This document shows, one piece after another, positions 12,193 through 21,603 of a stretch of DNA of 64,000 bases. Made by a program: the position numbers and the translations under genes. Under the pieces are notes generated by a model. The model did no database searches, had not been told where the DNA came from, and saw only the letters and a list, made by a program, of their open reading frames with translations. Each line of letters starts with the position of its first letter. Positions within the stretch are counted from its first letter, which is position 1. Origin of the DNA: an uncultured Fidelibacterota bacterium (GTDB lineage: Bacteria; Fidelibacterota; Marinisomatia; Marinisomatales; Marinisomataceae); the NCBI GenBank assembly GCA_902576865.1, contig CACGWZ010000003.1:1-64000 (forward strand), in the 5' to 3' direction.

Positions 12193-13983
12193 ATGGAAAT
12201 CTTATTTCTTGGCGGAATAATACTGGCGGCATTAATACTTTTTATTACTGAATTATTTCCTATTGATGTCACAGCTCTATTAGTTTTAGGCCTATTACTT
12301 ATTTTAGGTTTAGTTAGCCCTACGGAAAGTCTGGAAGGATTTTCTAACCCTGCTGTAATTACTATTGCATGTTTATTTATACTAAGTCATGCCCTGCAAA
12401 AATCCCATATTCTCGAATATTTAATAATCAATATAAATTCTTTGATTGATAGATCAAGAGTATTAGGTATGATTGCATACTTATTTGCTATTGGAGTTGC
12501 TTCAGCAGTTGTAAACAATACTGCAATTGTTGCTATTTTTATGCCGGTTACAATTAGGTTAGCAGATAAGTATAACATAAGTCCATCTAAAGTATTAATT
12601 CCATTAAGTTATGCTGCCATTTTGGGAGGTACTTTAACTCTTGTAGGAACATCTACAAATTTAATTGTTAATTCCATTTTAGTTGATTCTTCAAATGGAC
12701 TTGTATCACTAGGAATGCTTGAATTTGCAAAGTTTGGTATTATAAAATTTGTTGTTGGATTAATATACATATTTACTATTGGATACAAACTTCTACCAAT
12801 TAGAGTAGCCAAATCATCAAGTATTGAAGACTATCGTCTTGATGGTTATTTAACAGAATTTAAAGTATCTAAAAATTCTCCATTAGCAAATAAAACTCTT
12901 CTTGATAGAAAAATTAATGAAAACTATGATGTAATTGTCCTTGATGTTCTAAGAGGGGGTGAAATAATAAATTCCAACCTACGTAATCTTACTATTCAAA
13001 AAGATGACATTCTTTTTGTTAAAGGTTCATTTGATAATTTTCAAAGATTAAAAGAAATTGAAAATTTGGTTATGTTAGCAGATGAAAAACTCACACAAGA
13101 AGAACTTGAACAAGAAGATAATATCTTAGCAGAGTGTCTTGTTACCGATAATTCTGAATTAATTGGTCTTTCCTTGCAAGAAGCAAATTTTAGAAGGTCT
13201 TTTGGAAGCTTTGTATTAGCGATTAGAAGAGAAGGCGAGATTATTCGTAGAAAGTTAGCTCATTTCATTCTTAAGCCTTTTGATACATTATTAGTTTATG
13301 GACCAAAAGATAGAATAAATCAACTTGCAAATAAGGAAGGATTTATTGTTTTAGGAAAGGTTGATGGATCATTGGATGGACATCCATTCTGGTGGCTCAG
13401 TTTAGCTTCAATATTATTGGCTGTAACATTAGCTATATTTGATATCATTCCAATTGTAGTTGGTGTTATTTTAGGTGTAATAGCGTTATTGCTTTCAAAA
13501 GTGATTACACCAAATGAGGCATATAGCTCTATTCATTGGCAAGTTATTATCGTTATTGCTGCATTTCTTCCAATGGGGGCTGCAATTCAACGTACAGGGC
13601 TAGATGTAATTATAAGTGATTCAATTTCAACCTTTGTTAATCTTTTTCCTGCTGATATTTTACCATATTTATTATTAGCACTTATTTATTTTATTACAAT
13701 GATTTTAACCGAAATAGCATCAAACGCTGCTACAGCTATTATTATGACGCCTATTACATTATCGTTAGCAGCAAACTTTGGATTTGATCCTAAACCATTT
13801 ATTTTTGCAGTCTGTTACGCTGCTTCAGCTTCATTTATTACTCCAGTAGGTTATCAAACAAACTTAATGGTGTTTGGTCCTGGTGGATATAGATATTCTG
13901 ATTATATTAAGGTTGGTCTTCCATTAGGATTGATACTTTGGGTTGTTTCAGTTATAATGATTCCAATGATATGGCCATTTTAA
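12193..13983 (+). CDS. SLC13/DASS-type permease with two TrkA-C (RCK_C) domains
   Basis: Membrane permease of the divalent anion/Na+ symporter type (SLC13, CitMHS-like), for dicarboxylate, sulfate or a similar anion; substrate unknown. It has 596 residues. Hydrophobic segments fill the N-terminal third (including VNNTAIVAIFMPV and GTSTNLIVN, the first substrate/Na+ loop) and the C-terminal third (SNAATAIIMTPI and PVGYQTNLMV, the repeat of that loop). Two soluble RCK_C-like modules lie between them at about 205-290 and 300-380. The ATG at 12193 is chosen because earlier in-frame codons fall inside tRNA-Leu and because it starts just before the first membrane helix. No Shine-Dalgarno sequence is visible. 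Confidence 0.88.
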   Translation: MEILFLGGIILAALILFITELFPIDVTALLVLGLLLILGLVSPTESLEGFSNPAVITIACLFILSHALQKSHILEYLIININSLIDRSRVLGMIAYLFAIGVASAVVNNTAIVAIFMPVTIRLADKYNISPSKVLIPLSYAAILGGTLTLVGTSTNLIVNSILVDSSNGLVSLGMLEFAKFGIIKFVVGLIYIFTIGYKLLPIRVAKSSSIEDYRLDGYLTEFKVSKNSPLANKTLLDRKINENYDVIVLDVLRGGEIINSNLRNLTIQKDDILFVKGSFDNFQRLKEIENLVMLADEKLTQEELEQEDNILAECLVTDNSELIGLSLQEANFRRSFGSFVLAIRREGEIIRRKLAHFILKPFDTLLVYGPKDRINQLANKEGFIVLGKVDGSLDGHPFWWLSLASILLAVTLAIFDIIPIVVGVILGVIALLLSKVITPNEAYSSIHWQVIIVIAAFLPMGAAIQRTGLDVIISDSISTFVNLFPADILPYLLLALIYFITMILTEIASNAATAIIMTPITLSLAANFGFDPKPFIFAVCYAASASFITPVGYQTNLMVFGPGGYRYSDYIKVGLPLGLILWVVSVIMIPMIWPF

Positions 13984-13984
13984 T

Positions 13985-14218
13985 ATGCAGTGGAACGAAA
14001 TAAATAAGACGATTACTAAAACATTTGAATTTAATTCTTATTTAGATGGAATTGATTTTGTAAATGAAGTTGCTAATTTAGCTGAACAAGAAAATCATCA
14101 TCCTGATATTGAAATATTATATTGTAAAGTTACCATTTCTTTGACAACTCATGATGTAGGTGGGCTTACTGATAAAGATTACAAGCTTGCAAAACTTATT
14201 GACGATTTAAATATTTAA
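13985..14218 (+). CDS. Pterin-4a-carbinolamine dehydratase family protein
   Basis: Small enzyme of the PCD/DCoH fold, which dehydrates 4a-hydroxytetrahydrobiopterin made by aromatic amino acid hydroxylases. It has 77 residues, shorter than the usual 95-105 because the N-terminal strand is trimmed. The active-site signature E-N-H-H-P-D is at residues 36-41 (H38, H39) and the third histidine is H56 in TTHDVGGLTDKD. It lies one base after the permease stop and is followed directly by the DMT permease gene. No phenylalanine hydroxylase is seen nearby, so a role in molybdopterin or another pterin pathway is possible. Confidence 0.88.
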   Translation: MQWNEINKTITKTFEFNSYLDGIDFVNEVANLAEQENHHPDIEILYCKVTISLTTHDVGGLTDKDYKLAKLIDDLNI

Positions 14219-15049
14219 ATGTCATATCTGATAATAGTTTCTATACTTTGGTCTTTTTCTTTTGGTATAATTAAATATGGACTAAGTGGGGTAGACTCTT
14301 CATACATTAGTTTTATTAGAAGTCTTATTGCATTCCTATTTTTTTCATCGATTTCAATCTACAATATCAAAAAATTTAGTTTTGATATAAAATTGGTAAT
14401 GATTGGAGCAATACAATTTGGTTTAATGTATGTTTTTTATATACAGTCCTATGCGTATTTACCAGCATATTTGATAGCCACATTTACTATTACCACACCA
14501 ATTTTTGTAGGTCTTGCATCGAGCTATATCTCGAAAGAAACAATATCAAAAAATGGCATTTATGCGATTATTTTAGTATTAATTGGATCATTTCTAATGA
14601 GATTTAATGTTGTTAATCCTTTCAATTATTGGATTGGATTTATTTTAATTCAATTTGCTAATTTTTTCTTTGCAACTGGACAGATACTCTTTAAACAATG
14701 GAATATCAAAAATGGTACCAAAGATATAGTTCATAATTTTTCTCAATTATTTTTAGGAGCTACATTAATCACTTCTATATTTTACTTTTTGAGTATTAAT
14801 AATAGTCTGGAGCTTACTTCAGTAAACTTATTTACATTAATATTTCTTGGATTGATTTCAACAGGATTAGGTTTCTTATTTTGGAATATTGGTTTATTGA
14901 AAGTATCTAATGAAAAGCTCGCTGTTATGAATAACCTAATTATTCCAATAGCAATTCTTAACTCTTACTTTATTTTTGGAGAACAAATTAATCCTCTTAC
15001 ATTTTTTCCAGGGATTGTTTGCTTTTATTTTGCGTTAAAAGCCTTATAA
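14219..15049 (+). CDS. EamA/DMT-superfamily permease
   Basis: Inner-membrane drug/metabolite transporter-type protein of 276 residues, with about ten hydrophobic segments arranged as two EamA repeats. Seen: an N-terminal helix directly at the start (SYLIIVSILWSFSFGIIKYG) and the typical repeat-closing stretch TFTITTPIFVGLASSYI around residues 87-105. Its substrate cannot be inferred. The start abuts the stop of the pterin dehydratase gene, and the 3' end overlaps the convergent SDR gene by six bases, leaving no intergenic terminator. Confidence 0.85.
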   Translation: MSYLIIVSILWSFSFGIIKYGLSGVDSSYISFIRSLIAFLFFSSISIYNIKKFSFDIKLVMIGAIQFGLMYVFYIQSYAYLPAYLIATFTITTPIFVGLASSYISKETISKNGIYAIILVLIGSFLMRFNVVNPFNYWIGFILIQFANFFFATGQILFKQWNIKNGTKDIVHNFSQLFLGATLITSIFYFLSINNSLELTSVNLFTLIFLGLISTGLGFLFWNIGLLKVSNEKLAVMNNLIIPIAILNSYFIFGEQINPLTFFPGIVCFYFALKAL

Positions 15050-15802
15050 TTTATTTCTATTCTTTTTGTGATTATTTCTAAATGGCATTGACATAAAGAA
15101 TGATATTGGTCCTTCAAGCGCAATAACCAATTTCCAAATAAACGGAAAAATGAACATTTTTTTCTTTTTGTCTAAAGCTTTTACAATACGATTAACACCA
15201 TCTTCTGTACCAATCATAAACGGTGTCATAGTACCCATGGAGTCAGTCATTTCACTTTTAACAAATCCTGGACAAATTAAAGTAACGTCGACATTTTTTG
15301 GTAAAGTTCTTCTCCAGCTTTTACTAAGTGCTTTAACAGCATGCTTTGAAGCAGCATAAGCACCAGCTCCGGGCCAAGCAAAATGGCTTGCAACTGATCC
15401 AATGATAGCGATGTGACCTTTATCATTTTTTATCATTGAAGGCATAAAAGGAACAACAGTATTGATTACACCATTGACATTGATATCAATAACTTTATTT
15501 AGTTCAGTTGGATCACCTTTGTGAATCCTGTCAACAAAACCGTACCCTGCATTTGCAATAACTAAGTCAATACTTACTACTTTTGATAGAAAGTCTTGAA
15601 TTGACTCTTTGGTAGCATGTTGATCGGTTACATCTAAGCAGTATGTAACAACTTTTCCACCAAGTTCTTCACATTTCTTAGCAACATCAGTTAATTTTTC
15701 TTTTCTTCTACCGCTTAATGCTAAAAAAGCACCTCTTTTAGCATACTTGTATGCAAGGTATTCTCCTAAACCACTTGTTGCCCCTGTTAGATAAATATTC
15801 AT
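15044..15802 (-). CDS. Short-chain dehydrogenase/reductase
   Basis: Classical SDR oxidoreductase of about 252 residues. Seen: the nucleotide-binding TGATSGLGEYLA near the N-terminus, NAGYG, and the catalytic Ser and YAASK pair (IGSVAS; YAASKHAVKAL). Substrate unknown. The C-terminus is basic and hydrophobic (WKLVIALEGPISFFMSMPF), which could associate with membrane. An upstream ATG at 15829 would add nine residues; the ATG at 15802 is preferred because the Rossmann strand begins there. It is convergent with the DMT permease gene and divergent from kdsD. Confidence 0.85.
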   Translation of the reverse strand: MNIYLTGATSGLGEYLAYKYAKRGAFLALSGRRKEKLTDVAKKCEELGGKVVTYCLDVTDQHATKESIQDFLSKVVSIDLVIANAGYGFVDRIHKGDPTELNKVIDINVNGVINTVVPFMPSMIKNDKGHIAIIGSVASHFAWPGAGAYAASKHAVKALSKSWRRTLPKNVDVTLICPGFVKSEMTDSMGTMTPFMIGTEDGVNRIVKALDKKKKMFIFPFIWKLVIALEGPISFFMSMPFRNNHKKNRNKL

Positions 15803-15862
15803 GAGGAATACTACAAATTTATCAGTCACAATTCCATAAAAACTATTTATATTATCATTTGT

Positions 15863-16834
15863 ATGAAGAAAAAAGAAATAAACGGATTATCTCAATCAAT
15901 TTTAGAGAGTTACTCTTCACAACTTTTAGAAGTATCTCAAAATATTGATCAGGATGTTCAACAAGCTGCAGATCTAATTATCAATAGCTCTGGTAAGGTT
16001 GTAATTAGTGGATTAGGTAAATCAGGACTCATTGGGCAAAAGATTGTTGCAACTTTATGCAGTACTGGTACGCAAAGTGTTTATATGCATGCTGCAGAAG
16101 CTATTCATGGAGACTTGGGTATTTATAATCCAGGTGATCCAACTATTTTAATTTCAAAAAGTGGAAATACTGAAGAACTGGTAAGATTAATTCCCATTTT
16201 AAAAGAGTTCAAATCACCATTAATTGCAATAGTAGGTAATGTAGATTCTTTTATTGCTAAAAATGCTGATATTGTTCTTAATGGTACAGTTGAAAAGGAA
16301 ATAGATCCACTAGGAGTTGTTCCTACTACTAGTTCACTTGTTGCACTAGCAATTGGAGATGCTTTAGCTTCTGTTCTTATGGCTCAAAGAGGTTTTGACA
16401 AAAGAGATTTTGCAAGAAATCATCCAGGTGGGGAATTAGGGAAGCAATTAGCATTGAAAGTTGAAAGTGTTATGCATCCTTTAAATGAAGTTGCGCAAAT
16501 TGATGAAAATGATTCAATAAGTTCATGTGCCTCGAAAATGACCAATATGCCATTAGGTGCAGCCCTTCATCTGGAAAAAGATATATTAAAAGGCATAGTC
16601 ACAGAAGGGGATCTAAGAAAATCGATTGCTTCTACTAATGACTTATCAAACTCCATTTTGAATTTTGTTAATTGCGATCCTATTTCGATCAATCCTTCAA
16701 TATCAATTCTAGATGCAATGAAATTGATGGAAGACAGACACTCTCAAATTTCTTGTTTACCTGTGATAGACAGTGAAGGGAAATGTATAGGTCTTGTAAC
16801 ACTTCACGATTTGTATCAAACTAAGCTAGTATAA
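15863..16834 (+). CDS. kdsD: Arabinose-5-phosphate isomerase (KdsD/KpsF type)
   Basis: Interconverts ribulose-5-phosphate and arabinose-5-phosphate, the first step of Kdo synthesis for LPS. It has 323 residues. An SIS domain occupies about 1-190, with GLGKSGLIGQK, the histidine-bearing stretch HAAEAIHGDLG, and SKSGNTEE. Two CBS domains occupy about 205-320 (VMHPLNEVAQI; CLPVIDSEGKCIGLVTLHDLY). RNHPGGELGKQL is a strong family signature. It is not clustered with kdsA/kdsB in this window but agrees with the LPS heptose gene at 43672. Confidence 0.93.
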   Translation: MKKKEINGLSQSILESYSSQLLEVSQNIDQDVQQAADLIINSSGKVVISGLGKSGLIGQKIVATLCSTGTQSVYMHAAEAIHGDLGIYNPGDPTILISKSGNTEELVRLIPILKEFKSPLIAIVGNVDSFIAKNADIVLNGTVEKEIDPLGVVPTTSSLVALAIGDALASVLMAQRGFDKRDFARNHPGGELGKQLALKVESVMHPLNEVAQIDENDSISSCASKMTNMPLGAALHLEKDILKGIVTEGDLRKSIASTNDLSNSILNFVNCDPISINPSISILDAMKLMEDRHSQISCLPVIDSEGKCIGLVTLHDLYQTKLV

Positions 16835-16841
16835 AAAAGAA

Positions 16842-19800
16842 TTATCTTACAATAACCATTTTCTTGGTTTTATTGTAGTCACTTTGACCATCTACTTTAG
16901 CTCTAAGTTGATAGAAATATACTCCACTACTTACTTTCTCACCATCATCATTTCTACCATCCCATAGTGTTGTATGTTGTCCAGCACCTTTATCACCTTC
17001 ATCTAAGGTTCTAACAAGTGTACCCACAGTGTTGTAGATAAGTATTTCTACATCAACAATATTTACCATTAATGATGGTATGTCATACATGATAGTAGTT
17101 TGATTATTAAATGGATTTGGATAATTCTGATACAAATGGAACTCGTCAGGATTTCTTAACTGCATCATGCCATTTCCAATTATACCATCTTTAGAGTACA
17201 ACTGATAATTGAATTCAATGTTACTTGAAAGCGCCTCAGCGTCAATATTAATAACAAATTTTCTGTCGTTAGAAGATAAATTACCAAATTCTAATTCATA
17301 GTATTGATTTAGTTCATCATTATTTTCTAAAATGATGTATCCTTCTTTTTGCTCAGTATTAAAGTTGTAAGCATTATTAGAATTTCCAACCTGGAATCTT
17401 CCAGCGGTGACTCCTTCCGGAAGCTCAATAATAATTTGATTGCTTAAAATCTCTGCTTCAAATTCAATTGGCATAATTTCAATATCTAGAGGCGTTCTAC
17501 TTTGAGATTTTGTCCATAACCACATACGGGAGAAAGTACTTATATCATAAATATTATTTATTTGATCTAATGTTGGAATAAGATAAGGAGCTGTTCCAGA
17601 AGCTGGACCAAGATCTACAGAAGCATCAAATCCTGAATTTGGCCATGCATTTGTAAATGCATTTAGATCTTCGACATCAACATCATTATCGCTATCATAA
17701 TCACCAAGTAAAGAAACATATGTTGTTACTTCTTGAGTAACAGGATCAGAAGCATTTCCAGAACCATCCAGAGCATTAACAACTGCAGTTAAAACTGTTT
17801 TATCAGGTAAAGATAATCCTGTCAAAGTGAGATTATCACCTACATCAAAAAATCCTTGACCAAACACTTGCGTACCATCTCCAATAGCAAAATAATATTG
17901 GGATATGCCTATATCATCACTAAATCCATCAACACTTACATTTATTTCTGTTAAAGATTTCAAATAACCATCAACAAGATTATTAACTGTTAAGGTACCA
18001 GCAGTAGGGGCTTGGGTGTCAATTATATATGATACCTGTTCACTTAAAGTCTCATTTCCGTCATTATCAACGGCACCGACTCTATAGTACCATCTTTCTC
18101 CTTGAGCCAGACCGTCATGTAATAACGAATCAATCCCAACAGTATTTGGATATAAGAATGTTGAATCTTCCCAAACATTAGTAATTCCATCTGCAGAAAA
18201 AGCGGGAGAGAATTGGGCAAAAAGAGTATCTCCTAATGTTCCAACTCCTAATAATGTATTATCATTAGGATCAAAATTATCAGTTTGACTTGCATAAACA
18301 TTATATGAAGCTAAATCAGGTTCGCCATTTCTATTCCAAAAGATTGCAAGTCCATCATCTGTTGGAGACCATGTACCGCTAGCATCATCATAAACTAATT
18401 CTCTTTCAACTTCTAAGCCTTGTGGAGGTAATGGTGCTCCATCTGCCGATAATACACCAGCAGTTAAACGGAAACTATCCCAGAAAACGTAACTTGGTCC
18501 AGTAGCAGTATTAGAATGAATAGCAACTCTTACCTTAGTTCCAGCCCATTGACTTAAATCATATGAACTTTGTTCCCAAAGTGCTTGAGCAGACGAAATA
18601 GATCCTAATGTTTCTGTAAAATCTGAAACATCACTTCCTCCAGATGGCGAAAGAACAACGTCGAAAGTTTCAGTTTGTCCACCTACTACTTGATGATAAA
18701 AACTTAAAGTATTATCTGTTCCTGGTCTTAGCCATAATTCAGGTGTTATTAACCAATCGTCCCTGGCTGTTTCAGTAGCGTAATCACCTTGACCTGCCAT
18801 TCTACGACTATTCTCTGCAGCATTTTGACCATTATTGTAATACCACCAACCAAAAGTAAACTCACCCGAAGAATCAGAGTCACCATTCGCATTTATGAAA
18901 GAAAAACTTCTGGTATCTCTTGCACCGTTAGTCTCTCCATAAGGCCAAACTTCAAAACCTTCTCCCCATAAATTATCTTGTTGAGAAGTTGCCCAAATCA
19001 AATTAGTTTTTGTTGTAACGCTACTATTGGTGCCATCTCCAACTGTTAAAGATACAGTATATCTTCCAGCTTCAGTGAAAGTGTGTGTAGGGCTTTGTAA
19101 TGTACTCGTATTACCATCACCAAAATCCCAAGACCATGAGGAGGCATTACCAGTTGATCTATCAATAAAATTAACTTCAAGAGGAAAAGCACCAGAAGTT
19201 TTGCTTGGAGAAAATGCAGCATTTAATGGTGCCGTTGAAGTAAATCCAGGTGAAGTAAATTGACCTCGACCAAATGTACCTGCTGACATTTCTCCTTCAG
19301 AATTCATTGCTAACATATCGACTCTAACGTTTGCAAGTCCATCATTAGAAGGATTCCATGTTATTGATGAGCTTGTTACGTCATCAGAAACCCAAACACC
19401 AACTTCAGTAGCAATAGCTACTTGATTAAAATTACTTCTATTGTAAAGTCCCCATCTTACCGGGATATCAGGTAAGTCACCTTCGATATTTACCCAAGCA
19501 TTAGAACCGCCGCCAGAAATAGTTTCATAAATTGAATTTATTCCATAATTCGATAATGTGATTAAAATTTGGTCATCATTTGCACCCACATCAATTGATG
19601 AAATATATCCAGTAGTATTTGATGGACTAATTTCTGTAACAGCATAATTATCAGTATGAGCATCAGTAATCTTAAATACTCTACCGCTAGCCGTACCTAC
19701 AAATAGCAATCCGCTAGTATGCGGGGAAACTTTATAGGCTGTTGCACCAGAACCTAAATTAATATTAATAAAGTCATGATCAGAAATTAAAGTATAATTT

Positions 19801-21599
19801 TTTTGTCTTAAAATGCTTGCAGTATCAAATGTTACGTACATTGCTTTATTAACGCCATCAATCACACTCGGATTAATAAAAAATCCAGCATCGGTACCAT
19901 CAGCATTTGTTACATTTGAATATAAACCAAATGTTCGACCGCCATTAACACTCCTAACAATGTTGCCATAGGTAGTAGCGCTAAATTGATAATCAGGATT
20001 TACTTGATCAATGTGAACAAATGCACCATCTCCTCCATAAACCTCAACACCAGCATCTTTACCAGCTGTATTTAGTTTCCAAGTACCATTATCTTGAGCA
20101 CCACCAAGGACGTAGTCAGAATCTGTTGGATGAATTGCAGTTGAATAAAATTGTGTAGTTACCATGTTATCATTTTTCATAGTAAATGTACTTCCACCAT
20201 CTGTAGTCAAAAATACACCACCGTCATTAGAAACAATTATTTTATCACTATCAATAAATACTATGTTATGATGATCAGCATGGACATAAGGTAAAGAAAA
20301 ACCAGTACCACGCCATTCTGAAATTTCAGTCCAGGTTTCTCCAGAATCGGTAGATTTATGTATTGATTGTGCCCCAGCAGCGAAAATAGTATTAGGATTA
20401 TTTGGATCGATTCCTAAGAATCCCCAATAATCCATTGAGCCTTGGTAATCACCAAAGGGATTTCCATTTTCATCCACTCCAATATTCTTTTGAGTCCAAC
20501 TAACTCCTCCATCTTCAGATTTTCCAAGCCAAGTAATAAAACCTGTACTTGCATTCTCAAACATTGCGTATAGAACATTTGGATCACTTAGTGAAACATC
20601 AACAAATGTCCTATCAAATGTTCCTAATGCGCCAGTGTTAATTTGATTAAAAACAACACCGTCATCACTATAAAAAATTTGTCCGCCACCTTCTCCAAAA
20701 GTATTTGTTCTGGTACCAACAATTAATCTGTTATTTGAATCTAATTCTAAGTCAGTTACATGATGACTTGAACCTGCTGTTATTTCTCCGAGAACTTCAG
20801 TCCAAGTAGCACCACCATCTGTGGATTTTTGTAATCCATTTACTCCAGTAAATTCTCCTTCAGATAAAGATCTTCCTCCGCCAGCATAAACAACTCCAAC
20901 ACCACCTTCTTCTCTTACAATTATAGTATCAATCCATTTAAAATCAGTTGATGAAGTAAGTTGATTCCATGTGGAACCCCCATCTGAAGTTTTCCAAATA
21001 CCAAATCCTTTGAGGCCATGTCCTCTTTTTTCTCCTGTTCCAAGATAAATTACGTTAGCATCTGTTGGATCTGTAGCTACACAGGTAATATTTAAGGTGT
21101 CCCAAAAATCAGAAACCTTTGTCCACTCAGAACTTGCATTTGAGATATTTGTGGTTGTCCACAATCCACCACTAACTCCTGCAGCCCACACCTTAGTATT
21201 AGAGCTAAAATTTCCATCAAGCATTAATGCCCTAGTTCTTCCAGCCTGTTTACTTGGACCTCTTTCTGTCCAATTAATTTCTGATTTTCTATCTAAATAT
21301 GAGCGAGAGTTTAGTTTTGCATCTCTAAATTTTATTGCATCTAAAACTCTTTCAGAAGGGACAGTGTTAGTATTTGGATCTCTTGTCATCAAAAAATCAT
21401 GATAATTTTTTAAATCCGGTCTAAGTCTTTTAGGAAGACTTTTTACATAACTTCTTTTAAATGATTTGTCACTTAAATATTCTTGTAAATAAATCTCGTT
21501 TTGGACTCTTTTGTTTTCAAAATAAATATTTTTTGCTGGCTGATAAAGAATTGCAACCAGTAGCAAAAAAAGTGTAATTGTATAGTGTATTTTTTTCAT
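16842..21599 (-). CDS. Large secreted beta-propeller protein with PKD, dockerin-like segment and type A C-terminal sorting domain
   Basis: Predicted secreted, surface-attached protein of 1585 residues, function unknown. Order of domains: signal peptide (about 1-25); sortilin/BNR-like propeller (about 110-785) with repeated SDGGxTW Asp-box motifs; PKD domain (about 790-870; WDFGDG at 824); a cleaved-adhesin or choice-of-anchor-like jelly roll (about 876-1053, ending in VFWDSF); FN3-like modules (about 1055-1290); a dockerin-like calcium loop from residue 1299 (DYDSDNDVDVEDL) with a degenerate second repeat to about 1370; an Ig-like spacer; and a sorting domain at 1486-1585 (FHLYQNYPNPFNN, ending KKMVIVR). 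The last domain is what type IX secretion systems recognise in related phyla. The gene begins four bases after the cohesin lipoprotein gene, so the two are likely one transcript. Confidence 0.82.
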   Translation of the reverse strand: MKKIHYTITLFLLLVAILYQPAKNIYFENKRVQNEIYLQEYLSDKSFKRSYVKSLPKRLRPDLKNYHDFLMTRDPNTNTVPSERVLDAIKFRDAKLNSRSYLDRKSEINWTERGPSKQAGRTRALMLDGNFSSNTKVWAAGVSGGLWTTTNISNASSEWTKVSDFWDTLNITCVATDPTDANVIYLGTGEKRGHGLKGFGIWKTSDGGSTWNQLTSSTDFKWIDTIIVREEGGVGVVYAGGGRSLSEGEFTGVNGLQKSTDGGATWTEVLGEITAGSSHHVTDLELDSNNRLIVGTRTNTFGEGGGQIFYSDDGVVFNQINTGALGTFDRTFVDVSLSDPNVLYAMFENASTGFITWLGKSEDGGVSWTQKNIGVDENGNPFGDYQGSMDYWGFLGIDPNNPNTIFAAGAQSIHKSTDSGETWTEISEWRGTGFSLPYVHADHHNIVFIDSDKIIVSNDGGVFLTTDGGSTFTMKNDNMVTTQFYSTAIHPTDSDYVLGGAQDNGTWKLNTAGKDAGVEVYGGDGAFVHIDQVNPDYQFSATTYGNIVRSVNGGRTFGLYSNVTNADGTDAGFFINPSVIDGVNKAMYVTFDTASILRQKNYTLISDHDFININLGSGATAYKVSPHTSGLLFVGTASGRVFKITDAHTDNYAVTEISPSNTTGYISSIDVGANDDQILITLSNYGINSIYETISGGGSNAWVNIEGDLPDIPVRWGLYNRSNFNQVAIATEVGVWVSDDVTSSSITWNPSNDGLANVRVDMLAMNSEGEMSAGTFGRGQFTSPGFTSTAPLNAAFSPSKTSGAFPLEVNFIDRSTGNASSWSWDFGDGNTSTLQSPTHTFTEAGRYTVSLTVGDGTNSSVTTKTNLIWATSQQDNLWGEGFEVWPYGETNGARDTRSFSFINANGDSDSSGEFTFGWWYYNNGQNAAENSRRMAGQGDYATETARDDWLITPELWLRPGTDNTLSFYHQVVGGQTETFDVVLSPSGGSDVSDFTETLGSISSAQALWEQSSYDLSQWAGTKVRVAIHSNTATGPSYVFWDSFRLTAGVLSADGAPLPPQGLEVERELVYDDASGTWSPTDDGLAIFWNRNGEPDLASYNVYASQTDNFDPNDNTLLGVGTLGDTLFAQFSPAFSADGITNVWEDSTFLYPNTVGIDSLLHDGLAQGERWYYRVGAVDNDGNETLSEQVSYIIDTQAPTAGTLTVNNLVDGYLKSLTEINVSVDGFSDDIGISQYYFAIGDGTQVFGQGFFDVGDNLTLTGLSLPDKTVLTAVVNALDGSGNASDPVTQEVTTYVSLLGDYDSDNDVDVEDLNAFTNAWPNSGFDASVDLGPASGTAPYLIPTLDQINNIYDISTFSRMWLWTKSQSRTPLDIEIMPIEFEAEILSNQIIIELPEGVTAGRFQVGNSNNAYNFNTEQKEGYIILENNDELNQYYELEFGNLSSNDRKFVINIDAEALSSNIEFNYQLYSKDGIIGNGMMQLRNPDEFHLYQNYPNPFNNQTTIMYDIPSLMVNIVDVEILIYNTVGTLVRTLDEGDKGAGQHTTLWDGRNDDGEKVSSGVYFYQLRAKVDGQSDYNKTKKMVIVR

Positions 21600-21603
21600 A
21601 ATC

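Noticed and set aside
18789-21402. Three plus-strand ORFs inside the 1585-residue secreted protein gene
   Set aside because: They are antisense to a continuous multi-domain reading frame and look like composition artefacts of repeated Asp-box and PKD coding.
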